DNA of 64,000 nucleotides from Algihabitans sp965233705 (lineage in GTDB: Bacteria; Pseudomonadota; Alphaproteobacteria; Kiloniellales; DSM-21159), in assembly GCA_965233705.1 (NCBI GenBank), contig CBDDTF010000002.1, forward strand, positions 310,001-374,000. The letters are read 5' to 3'. How positions within the stretch are numbered: the first letter of the stretch is position 1; each line of letters begins with the position of its first letter. The translations under genes and the position numbers were made by a program. The notes beneath the pieces are model-generated. The model worked only from the letters and a program-made list of their open reading frames with translations, was not told the DNA's origin and did no database searches. Positions 34,665-42,610 of this stretch are shown here, piece after piece.

Positions 34665-35309
34665 ATGACCATCGCGATCGTCGATTACGGCTCGGGCAAC
34701 CTGCGCTCGGCGGCCAAGGCGCTGGAGCGGGCGGCCCGCGAGAGCGGGCAGCCCGGCGAGGTGCTGGTCACCAGCGATCCGCAGGCCGTCGCCGCGGCCG
34801 AGCGCGTGGTGCTGCCCGGGGTCGGCGCCTTCGGCGACTGCCGCGCCGGGCTGCACGCCCTGCCCGGCATGGTCGAGGCGCTGGAGGAGGTGGCCGGCCC
34901 GCGCGCGCGCCCGCTGCTGGGCATCTGCGTGGGCATGCAGCTCTTCGCCAGCCGCGGCCTGGAGCACGGCCGTCACGCCGGCTTCGGCTGGATCCCCGGC
35001 GAGGTGGTCAAGCTGACGCCACGCGACCCGAGCCTGAAGATCCCGCAGATGGGCTGGAACGAGCTGGTGCTGCACGACGCCGCGCACCCGGTGCTGTCCG
35101 GCCTGCCGGTCGGCGCCCATGCCTACTTCGTGCACAGCTATCACCTGCGCGCCGAGACGCCGGCCCAGGTGCTGGCCGAGGTCGACTACGGCGGCCCGGT
35201 GAGCGCGGTGGTCGGGCGCGACACGCTGATCGGCACCCAGTTCCATCCCGAGAAGAGCCAGGCCACCGGCCTGAAGCTGCTCGCCAACTTCCTTGCCTGG
35301 AGGCCCTAG
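34665..35309 (+). CDS. hisH: Imidazole glycerol phosphate synthase, glutaminase subunit
   Basis: 214 residues, class I glutamine amidotransferase. The nucleophile is Cys88 in GICVGMQLF and the His/Glu pair is in GTQFHPEKSQ. PGVGAF forms the oxyanion strand. It releases ammonia from glutamine and channels it to HisF to form imidazole glycerol phosphate and AICAR. ATG 34665 begins the typical MTIAIVDYGSGNLRS. Encoded 53 bases after the large unknown gene and 8 bases before a GNAT gene. Confidence 0.96.
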   Translation: MTIAIVDYGSGNLRSAAKALERAARESGQPGEVLVTSDPQAVAAAERVVLPGVGAFGDCRAGLHALPGMVEALEEVAGPRARPLLGICVGMQLFASRGLEHGRHAGFGWIPGEVVKLTPRDPSLKIPQMGWNELVLHDAAHPVLSGLPVGAHAYFVHSYHLRAETPAQVLAEVDYGGPVSAVVGRDTLIGTQFHPEKSQATGLKLLANFLAWRP

Positions 35310-35317
35310 AGTCCGCC

Positions 35318-35881
35318 GTGCCCGAAGGCCAGAGCGTCCCCCGCCAGATCGAGCGCCTGACCGATTTCCAGGCCACCGACCTGCACGACCTCTGCGACGC
35401 CGCCGAGGCGGCGATCGTCGACGGCGGCGGCTTCGGCTGGCTGGCGCCGCCGCCGCGCGAGATGATGGAGACCTACTGGAAGGGCATCCTGCTGGTGCCC
35501 GAGCGCGACCTCTTCGTCGCGCGGCTGGACGGCACGATCTGCGGCTCGGCCCAGCTCCTGCGGCCAACCCGCAACCAGGAGGCCTCGGCCGCCGTCGGCC
35601 AGCTCAGCACCTTCTTCCTGGCGCCCTGGGCGCGCGGCTACGGCCTGGCCGTCGAGCTGGTCGAGCGGGTCGCGCGCGGCGCCCGCGAGGCCGGCCTGGA
35701 GGTGCTGCAGCTCGACGTGCGCGAGACCCAGGCCCGCGCCATCCAGATCTACGAGCAGCTCGGCTTCGCGCGCTGGGGCAGCAACCCCCGCTACGCCCGG
35801 GTCGACGGCCGCTGGATGACCGGTCACTACTACTACTGCGACCTCAATCGCGAGCCCAAAGCGGACGGCGAGACGTCATGA
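35318..35881 (+). CDS. GNAT family N-acetyltransferase inside the his cluster
   Basis: 187 residues from GTG 35318. The GNAT fold is marked by beta-4/helix-3 QLSTFFLAPWARGYGLAVELVERVARGA, where the usual R/Q-x-x-G-x-G/A acetyl-CoA loop appears as ARGYGLA, then LQLDVRETQARAIQIYEQLGFARWG. Substrate unknown. It follows hisH by 8 bases and its stop overlaps the hisA start by four (ATGA), so it is translated with the histidine genes; that need not mean a role in histidine synthesis. Confidence 0.88.
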   Translation: MPEGQSVPRQIERLTDFQATDLHDLCDAAEAAIVDGGGFGWLAPPPREMMETYWKGILLVPERDLFVARLDGTICGSAQLLRPTRNQEASAAVGQLSTFFLAPWARGYGLAVELVERVARGAREAGLEVLQLDVRETQARAIQIYEQLGFARWGSNPRYARVDGRWMTGHYYYCDLNREPKADGETS

Positions 35882-36627
35882 TCCTCTTCCCCGCCATCGA
35901 CCTCAAGGACGGCAAGGCCGTGCGGCTGCTGCGCGGTGCGCTGGACGCCGCCACGGTGTTCAACGAGGACCCCGCGGCCCAGGCGCGCAGCTTCGCCGGC
36001 GCCGGCTTCGAGTGGCTGCACATCGTCGACCTCAACGGCGCCTTCGAGGGCCGGCCGGTCAACGCCGACCCGGTCCAGGCGATCCTGACCGCCACCCGGC
36101 TGCCGGTGCAGCTCGGCGGCGGCATCCGCGACATGGCGACCATCGAATACTGGCTGGAGCTGGGGGTGACCCGGGTCATCCTGGGCACGGTGGCGCTCAA
36201 GGACCCGGCGCTGGTGCGCGCCGCCGCCAAGCGCTTTCCCGGCCGCATCGTGGTCGCGGTCGACGCCCGCGGCGGCCGCGTCGCGGTGGAGGGCTGGGCC
36301 GAGGTCAGCGAGACCAAGGCGGCCGACCTGGGCAAGTCCTTCGAGGACGCCGGCGTCGCCGCCCTGCTCTACACCGACGTCGACCGCGACGGCGCGCTGG
36401 AGGGCGTCAACCTGGAGGCCACCGGCGCCCTGGCCGAGGCGGTCGAGATCCCGGTGATCGCCTCGGGCGGCGTCGCCTCGATCGACGACCTGGCGGCGCT
36501 GCTGCCGCTCGAGGAGCTCGGGGTGAGCGGCGTGGTCTGCGGGCGCGCCCTCTACGACGGCCGCATCGACCCGGCCCAGGCACTGGCCCTGCTGGCCGGC
36601 ACGCCCGAGGAGGGCCTGGGGCCGTGA
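35878..36627 (+). CDS. hisA: ProFAR isomerase
   Basis: 249 residues, half-barrel-duplicated TIM barrel. Catalytic Asp in FPAIDLKDGKAVRLL at the N-terminus and a second in VAVDARGGRVAVEGW; GGGIRDMATIEYWLELGVTRVILGT and ASGGVASIDDL bind the two phosphates. It isomerises the aminoaldose ProFAR to the aminoketose PRFAR. ATG 35878 overlaps the acetyltransferase stop; its own stop overlaps the hisF start by one base (TGATG). Confidence 0.97.
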   Translation: MILFPAIDLKDGKAVRLLRGALDAATVFNEDPAAQARSFAGAGFEWLHIVDLNGAFEGRPVNADPVQAILTATRLPVQLGGGIRDMATIEYWLELGVTRVILGTVALKDPALVRAAAKRFPGRIVVAVDARGGRVAVEGWAEVSETKAADLGKSFEDAGVAALLYTDVDRDGALEGVNLEATGALAEAVEIPVIASGGVASIDDLAALLPLEELGVSGVVCGRALYDGRIDPAQALALLAGTPEEGLGP

Positions 36628-37493
36628 TGAAGCTGCGCGTCATCCCCTGCCTCGACGTCAAGGACGGGCGGGTGGTCAAGGGCGTCAACTTCGTCGACCT
36701 GCGCGACGCCGGCGACCCGGTCGAGCAGGCCAAGGTCTACGACGCCGCCGGCGCCGACGAGCTCTGCTTCCTCGACATCACCGCCAGCCACGAAAAGCGC
36801 GGAATCCTGCTGGAGGTGGTGCGCGAAACCGCCGAGCAGTGCTTCATGCCGCTGACCGTCGGCGGCGGCGTACGCACGCTGGAGGACATCCGCCGCCTGC
36901 TGCTGGCCGGCGCCGACAAGGTCTCGATCAACACCGCCGCCGTGGAGACACCCGACTTCGTGGGCGCCGCCGCGGAGAAGTTCGGCAGCCAGTGCATCGT
37001 CGTGGCGATCGACGCCAAGCGCAGCGCGCGCCCGCGCGCCGAGATCCCCAGCGGCTTCGAGGTCTACACCCACGGCGGGCGCAAGGCGCGCGGCCTGGAC
37101 GCCGTCGCCTGGGCCCGGCGCATGGCCGAGGCCGGCGCCGGCGAGATCCTGCTCACCTCGATGGATCGCGACGGCACCAAGGCCGGTTTCGACGTCGCGC
37201 TGACCCGCGCCGTGGCCGACGCGGTGCCGGTACCGGTGATCGCCTCGGGCGGCGCCGGCACGGTGGAGCACCTGGCCGAAGGCCTGCGCGACGGCCATGC
37301 CACCGCCGTGCTGGCCGCCAGCATCTTCCATTTCGGCGAAATCTCCATCGCCGAGGCCAAGCGCGGCCTGGCCGCCGCCGGCCTGCCGGTGCGCCCGGCC
37401 GAGGTCTCCGGCGAGCCCCAGGAGCTCGCCCTGCGCACCGACCCGGCCGCCCCGGCGGAGGCGCCGAACGACGGCCCCGGAGGCACGGCATGA
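36627..37493 (+). CDS. hisF: Imidazole glycerol phosphate synthase, cyclase subunit
   Basis: 288 residues from ATG 36627 (a GTG at 36624 is also in frame). TIM barrel with catalytic Asp in IPCLDVKDGRVVKGVNF and in VAIDAKR; GGGVRTLEDIRRLLLAGADKVSIN and ASGGAGTVEHL are the phosphate loops. It closes the imidazole ring with ammonia from HisH. The family is usually about 253-260 residues; here a Pro/Ala-rich tail of about 28 residues follows the last helix. Its stop overlaps hisE by four bases. Confidence 0.97.
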   Translation: MKLRVIPCLDVKDGRVVKGVNFVDLRDAGDPVEQAKVYDAAGADELCFLDITASHEKRGILLEVVRETAEQCFMPLTVGGGVRTLEDIRRLLLAGADKVSINTAAVETPDFVGAAAEKFGSQCIVVAIDAKRSARPRAEIPSGFEVYTHGGRKARGLDAVAWARRMAEAGAGEILLTSMDRDGTKAGFDVALTRAVADAVPVPVIASGGAGTVEHLAEGLRDGHATAVLAASIFHFGEISIAEAKRGLAAAGLPVRPAEVSGEPQELALRTDPAAPAEAPNDGPGGTA

Positions 37494-37816
37494 GCGACGT
37501 TGCGGTCCTGGAACGGCTGCTCGCCACCATCGCGGCGCGCAAGGGCGCCGACTCCAGCGCGTCCTACACCGCCAAGCTGCTGGCGCGCGGCGTGCCGAAG
37601 ATCGCCCAGAAGGTCGGCGAGGAGGCCACCGAGACGGTGATCGAGGCGGTGCGCGGCGACCGCGCCGCCCTGGCCGCGGAGAGCGCCGACCTGCTCTACC
37701 ACCTGCTGGTGCTCTGGGCCGCCAGCGACCTCGACCCGCAGGAGGTCTGGGAGCAGCTCGCCAAGCGCGAGGGCAGCAGCGGCCTCGCCGAGAAGGCGGC
37801 GCGCAAGCGCGACTGA
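37490..37816 (+). CDS. hisE: Phosphoribosyl-ATP pyrophosphatase
   Basis: 108 residues, all-helical MazG-like fold. SASYTAKLLARGVPKIAQKVGEEATETVIEA includes the EE-x2-E metal ligands, and ESADLLYHLLVLW the ED/D ligands. It hydrolyses PR-ATP to PR-AMP and pyrophosphate. ATG 37490 overlaps the hisF stop (ATGA). Last gene of the cluster; hisI is not in the window. Confidence 0.96.
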   Translation: MSDVAVLERLLATIAARKGADSSASYTAKLLARGVPKIAQKVGEEATETVIEAVRGDRAALAAESADLLYHLLVLWAASDLDPQEVWEQLAKREGSSGLAEKAARKRD

Positions 37817-37956
37817 GCCGCCCCCGGCGGAAATTCCCCAGCGATTGACGTGCAATTTATCGCGGGGAGTCCGCCAATAGGCTGTTTCATCGTATAACTT
37901 CACGCATTCAAATTCCCGATTAAGAATGCATTCACTTTTTGCGGGAGATGCTTGCC

Positions 37957-40017
37957 ATGACTCGCGCAAAAGTGGAGGCATTCGGCATGGTCCCCTTGCA
38001 ATCCTCCCGCGGCCGACGCCAGCGGCTGCGCATTGTCCACCGCATCGGCGGCGGCTATGCCGCGCTGCTGCTTCTGCTGCTCCTGGTCGCCGGCATCGGG
38101 CTGACCGCCCTGCGCGGCTTCGACGCCCGCTTCGAGGCCTATGCCGACTCCGCCGGCACGCTGGACCGGGTGATGGGCCTGGAAAAGGACCTGGCCAGCC
38201 TGGAACGCGACCTGCGCGCCTTCCTGCTGACCCCGAATGACGCGAACCGCGCCGCCGTCGACCAGCAGCTCGGCGACTTCCGCGCCGCCCTGGCCGCCGC
38301 CCGCCGGGAGGCGCCCGACGGCGACAGCGGCGCGGCGCTCGCGCGGATCGACGCAGCGCAGGACGGACTGGCCAGCGACCTCGCCCGCCTGGTCGAGACG
38401 GTCTTCGCGCGCCGCGCCCTCTTGCCCGAACAGGTCGAGCCGATGAACGCCAGCGTGACCGCGGCGCTCGACGACCTGATCGCCGGATTGCGCGGCATCG
38501 GGCGCAACGACCTGGCCCACGACGCCTTTGCCGCCCGGCTTCTCTATCAGCAGACGGCGACGGCGCTGACCCGCTACCTGGAAAGCGGCGTCCCGGCCCG
38601 CCAGGCGGAGCTGTCGGCCAGCCTGAGCGCGCTCTCGGCGCGGCTCGACGAGCTGGATAGCCAGCTCGCCGGCCTGCCACAGGCCCGGCTGCTGGCCGCC
38701 GTGCGCGGGCACCGCCCGGCCTTCCTGGCGATCATGGAGGAAACCGAGCGGCTGCTGCGCACCGAGGCCGAGCTGGTGGCCACGGTCACGCAACTGGGCA
38801 GCGACATCGACGCGCAGATCGAGGACCTGCGCAATGACGGGGCCGCCAAGCAGGACAGCCTGCTCGCCGAAGCGCTCGCCAACGGCGCGCGCGCGCAGGC
38901 CACCAACGTCCTGGGCGCCGCCGTGGCGCTGGTGCTGGGCGTGGCCCTGGCCCTGCTGATCTCGCGCGGCATCGCACGCCCGCTGCGGGCGATGTCCGGC
39001 ACGATGGCCCGCCTGGCCGAGGGCGACACCGACGTCGAGGTGCCCGGGCGGGCGCGCGGCGACGAGATCGGCGAGATGGCCGCCGCCGTGCAGGTCTTCA
39101 AGGAGGCGGCGCAGACACAGGCCCGGCTGGAGGCCGCGGCGGCGGACGAACAGGCGGCCAAGGAACAGCGCAGCACGCAGGTCGAGCGCCTGATCGGCGA
39201 GTTCGACCGCTCGGTTGGCGAGGGCCTGGCCGCCGTCACCGCGGCCGCCAGCGAGCTGGACACGACGGCCCGGCAGATGTCCGAACTGGCCGAAGGTGCC
39301 AGCCGCCAGCTCGCGGAGACCTCGGCGTCGGCGGCGCAGACCTCGGCCTCGGTGCAGACCGTCGCCTCCACCACCGAGGAGCTCTCGGCCTCGACTCAGG
39401 AGATCAGCCGACAGGTCAGCGACTCGACCGAGATCGCCCGACAGGCGGTGAGCGAAGCCGAGCGCACCGACGAGACGGTGCGCGGCCTGGCCGCCGCCGC
39501 CGAGCGGATCGGCCAGGTGGTCGGGCTGATCTCGGAGATCGCCGAGCAGACCAACCTGCTGGCGCTCAACGCCACGATCGAGGCGGCGCGCGCCGGCGAG
39601 GCCGGCAAGGGCTTCGCCGTGGTCGCCTCCGAGGTGAAGACCCTGGCCAGCCAGACCGCCAAGGCGACCGAGGAGATCAGCCAGCAGATCGGCGAGATGC
39701 AGCAGGCCACCGGCGGCGCCGTGGCGGCCATCGACGCGATCACCCAGACCGTGCAGCGGATCGACGCGATCGCCGCCACCATCGCCTCGGCGGTCGAGCA
39801 GCAGACCGCGGCGACCGGAGAGATCTCGGCCAACGCCCAGCAGGCGGCGGGGGGCACCCAAGCGGTGGCCGACACCATCGCCCAGGTCACCGACGCGGCC
39901 GGCCAGGTCGGGGCCACCGGCGAACGGGTGCTCGAGGCCTCGGGCGGGCTGGCGCGCCAGTCGGAGAGCCTGAAAGGCCAGGTGGAAGCCTTCCTCGCCG
40001 CCATCCGCGCGGCCTGA
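37957..40017 (+). CDS. Methyl-accepting chemotaxis protein 1
   Basis: 686 residues from ATG 37957 (GGGAG nine bases before); ATG 37948 and a TTG at 37939 are alternatives. TM1 about 34-53, an all-helical periplasmic domain to about 312, TM2 about 315-335, HAMP (ARPLRAMSGTMARLAEGDTDVEVPGR), then the MA signalling domain with hairpin tip EIAEQTNLLALNATIEAARA, which contacts CheA/CheW. The ligand domain resembles a long four-helix bundle with no sequence signature I can assign. No NWETF-like tether for CheR. First of three receptor genes. Confidence 0.92.
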   Translation: MTRAKVEAFGMVPLQSSRGRRQRLRIVHRIGGGYAALLLLLLLVAGIGLTALRGFDARFEAYADSAGTLDRVMGLEKDLASLERDLRAFLLTPNDANRAAVDQQLGDFRAALAAARREAPDGDSGAALARIDAAQDGLASDLARLVETVFARRALLPEQVEPMNASVTAALDDLIAGLRGIGRNDLAHDAFAARLLYQQTATALTRYLESGVPARQAELSASLSALSARLDELDSQLAGLPQARLLAAVRGHRPAFLAIMEETERLLRTEAELVATVTQLGSDIDAQIEDLRNDGAAKQDSLLAEALANGARAQATNVLGAAVALVLGVALALLISRGIARPLRAMSGTMARLAEGDTDVEVPGRARGDEIGEMAAAVQVFKEAAQTQARLEAAAADEQAAKEQRSTQVERLIGEFDRSVGEGLAAVTAAASELDTTARQMSELAEGASRQLAETSASAAQTSASVQTVASTTEELSASTQEISRQVSDSTEIARQAVSEAERTDETVRGLAAAAERIGQVVGLISEIAEQTNLLALNATIEAARAGEAGKGFAVVASEVKTLASQTAKATEEISQQIGEMQQATGGAVAAIDAITQTVQRIDAIAATIASAVEQQTAATGEISANAQQAAGGTQAVADTIAQVTDAAGQVGATGERVLEASGGLARQSESLKGQVEAFLAAIRAA

Positions 40018-40279
40018 GGCCGGCGACACGCGGCGGCCGAAGGCGCCCGGGGGAGCCGCGCCGGAGTTGCCCGGTCCGAGGCCGCCGCTTGCGAAGCTTG
40101 GGCGATGGTGTGACTTCGGTGCGGGCGCGATTCGGGGCGGCCGGGCGAGTCCCGCGTCGGCCGCTCGCTCGCGGGGGGGGGCTCGTCCTGCCGCAGGACC
40201 TGCCCCCGACGCCGGTTGCGCGTGGCCGGCGGCCCCGGTCAGGCGGCCGTGCGCGGAAAGCCGCCCTACGCCAGCCGCC

Positions 40280-42229
40280 CTACGCCGCCTTCACAGCCTG
40301 CAGGAAGCCCTGGATTCGCGCGCCCAGCCCGCTCGACTGCTCGTTGACCTTCACCGAGGCGTCGAGGACCTGGCCGGCCAAGCGGCCGGTGCTCTGCGCC
40401 GCGGCGCTGACGTCGCCGACGGTGGCGCTCATGCGCTGGGCCGCGGTGGCGACCTCCTCGATGGTCTTGGAGATCTCGCTGGTCGCGGAGTTCTGCTCCT
40501 CGATGGCGGCGGCGACGCTGGCGGTGATGCCCTCCATGTCGCCGACCCGCTGGGTGATCTCGCGGATCGCCGAGACGGCATTGGCGGTGCGCTGCTGGAT
40601 CGCCTGGATCTGGCCGGCGATGTCCTCCGTGGCCTTGGCGGTCTGTCCGGCCAGCGACTTCACCTCGGTCGCAACGACGGTGAAGCCCTTGCCCGCCTCG
40701 CCGGCGCGCGCCGCCTCGATCGTGGCGTTGAGCGCCAGCAGGTTGGTCTGCTCGGCGATCTCCGAGATCAGCGAGACGATTTCGCCGATGCGCTCGGCCG
40801 CCTCGTTCAGGGCATCGACCACCTGGGAGGTCTCGCCCGCCTTGCGGGCGGCGTCGCGCGCGACGTCCGAGGCCTTGGCGACCTGGCCCGAGATCTCGCC
40901 GATGGACGAGGAGAGCTGGTTGGTCGAGGCGGCCACGGTCTCGACGCTGGCGGAGGTCTCCTCGGCGGTGGAGGCGACGCTGCCGGCCTGCTGCTCGGAG
41001 GCGGCGGAGGTCTCGCCCAACTCCTGCGAGGTGGTCTGCAGGCCGGCCCCCGCCCGGCCCAGCTCCTCGAGCAGGGACTGGACGTCGCGGTCGAACTGGG
41101 CCGTCACCTGCTCCAGCCGGTGGGCTCGGTCCAGGTCGGCCTGTTGGCGCGCCGCGGCCTCGGCCTGCAGCTCCGCGCTGCGGAGCATGGAGTCGCGGAA
41201 GACCCCGACGGTGCGCGCCATCTCGGCCAGTTCGTCGCGGCCGCGCGTGTCCACCGTCACCGTCTTGTCGCCCTCGGCCAAGCGCTGCATCCCGACGGTG
41301 AGGCGGCGCAGCGGCGCGGTGATCGAGCGGCCGATCAGGATGCTGACCGCCACGACCAGCAGGCCGATGACGCCGATCAGGCCCAGGGTGATGGTAAAGG
41401 CGCGCGCATCCCGCGCGGCGTCCACCGCCGCGGCGTCGCTGTAGCGTCGCTCCAGCCGCTCCCGCAGGGCGGCGAGCTGCGGCGCGACCAGGCCATAGAG
41501 CCGCGAGAGCTCTTGCGTCCGGGCCTCCAGCTCGCGCCGGGTCTCGGCGAAAGCGACGAAACGCGCGCCGTAGGACTCGACCGCGGCCACCAGGTTCTCC
41601 CGCGTTTCGGCCGGAATGTAGCTGAGGGCCTCCGCCGCCTCGACGAAGCGCCCGACGATCTCGCCATGCTTGCCGACATCGTCGGGCTCGAGCCGGATGA
41701 TGAAGTCCTTCTCGGCCCGGCGGAGCTGCAGGAGCTGCACCATCAGGCCCTGGGCGAACTGCGCCTCGATCTGCGCCTCGGCCGCGTGTACGGCGGCCCG
41801 AAGCTCGCCCCGCAGCCCCTGGGTCTCGTCGAGGCCCAGCCGCTGCCGGAGGGCGAGCGCGCCGGCGAAGCTGTCGCGATAGGCGTCGAAGACCCGCGCA
41901 ATCTCGGCCAGCGTCTCGGCGTCCGCGCCCGCAAGCCGGTCCTGCAGGGCCGACAGCTTGTCGCGCACCGCCTCGCCGTGGCGCCGATGGGCCTCGGCCG
42001 CGGCCGGGTCCTGACGGCGCAGGAACTCCAGCTCGTGCCCGCGAAGCTCGGCGAGCCCCTCGGCAATGCCGCGCACGAGGGTGACCTCTGCGAAGGCCTC
42101 GGCGCGCAGCCGCGCCGTGCGCTCGCCGGCGGCGTCCGACCACAGGGTCACGCCGGCAACGGCCAGGAAGCCCGCCAGGGCGATCAGCGAGACGAGGAGA
42201 ATGCGGTGGGAGATCTTCAGGTTGCGCAC
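40280..42229 (-). CDS. Methyl-accepting chemotaxis protein 2 (HBM-like sensor)
   Basis: 649 residues from GTG 42229, chosen because GAGGG lies eight bases upstream and the family-like VRNLKISHRILL begins there; the frame stays open to 42292. TM1 about 8-28, a long helical sensor domain, TM2 near 295 (TLGLIGVIGLLVVAVSILIG), HAMP, and the MA domain with EIAEQTNLLALNATIEAARA. The sensor has LRRAEKDFIIR, the R-x-E-K-D-F/Y pattern of helical bimodular (HBM) domains, which bind organic acids or amines. Divergent from receptor 3 across 381 bases. Confidence 0.92.
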   Translation of the reverse strand: MRNLKISHRILLVSLIALAGFLAVAGVTLWSDAAGERTARLRAEAFAEVTLVRGIAEGLAELRGHELEFLRRQDPAAAEAHRRHGEAVRDKLSALQDRLAGADAETLAEIARVFDAYRDSFAGALALRQRLGLDETQGLRGELRAAVHAAEAQIEAQFAQGLMVQLLQLRRAEKDFIIRLEPDDVGKHGEIVGRFVEAAEALSYIPAETRENLVAAVESYGARFVAFAETRRELEARTQELSRLYGLVAPQLAALRERLERRYSDAAAVDAARDARAFTITLGLIGVIGLLVVAVSILIGRSITAPLRRLTVGMQRLAEGDKTVTVDTRGRDELAEMARTVGVFRDSMLRSAELQAEAAARQQADLDRAHRLEQVTAQFDRDVQSLLEELGRAGAGLQTTSQELGETSAASEQQAGSVASTAEETSASVETVAASTNQLSSSIGEISGQVAKASDVARDAARKAGETSQVVDALNEAAERIGEIVSLISEIAEQTNLLALNATIEAARAGEAGKGFTVVATEVKSLAGQTAKATEDIAGQIQAIQQRTANAVSAIREITQRVGDMEGITASVAAAIEEQNSATSEISKTIEEVATAAQRMSATVGDVSAAAQSTGRLAGQVLDASVKVNEQSSGLGARIQGFLQAVKAA

Positions 42230-42610
42230 GCGGCCGGCCCTCGAGCAATTCCACAAGCGGCCGGGCGGGGCCGCCCTTGCGTAGCGCGGCAAGTCTGCGC
42301 GAGCAGAGTCGAAAAATTCCTTAATTCGGATACGAAAGCCCGGCCGCGCCAGGCGCGGCCAGGCCCGGCGGGGCCCCGCCGCAGCGGGGCTGGGGCAGCT
42401 CGGGCTTCGCGAGCGGAGGCGAAGCGCCGACCCAGAGATGTATAGATTGCGTTTTACACGCGGCTTGACTGCTGGGGGACAAGATTTGCCCGCGATTCGT
42501 CAATGGCGGTAACGGGCCATTAGGAAGTGATGCAGTCAATTTCCTCCCGCTCACCCGGCCGCGGCACGCTCGCGGGACCGGGTCCGCACCGGCATAGAAG
42601 GGGATGGGCA
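42230..42610. other. Divergent intergenic region between two chemoreceptor genes
   Basis: 381 bases. GGCCGCGCC-A-GGCGCGGCC (42342-42360) and CGGCGGGGCCCCGCCG (about 42368-42383) are near-perfect GC palindromes, possibly back-to-back structural elements. An AT-richer stretch (TGTATAGATTGCGTTTTACACG, split at 42438) and a CTTGAC at about 42463 could belong to a promoter for receptor 3, but no paired -10 is convincing. I see no gene. Confidence 0.45.

Noticed and set aside
40018..40279. A short gene or RNA between receptors 1 and 2
   Set aside because: 262 bases of GC-rich sequence with no ribosome site, hairpin-T-run or conserved frame that I could support.
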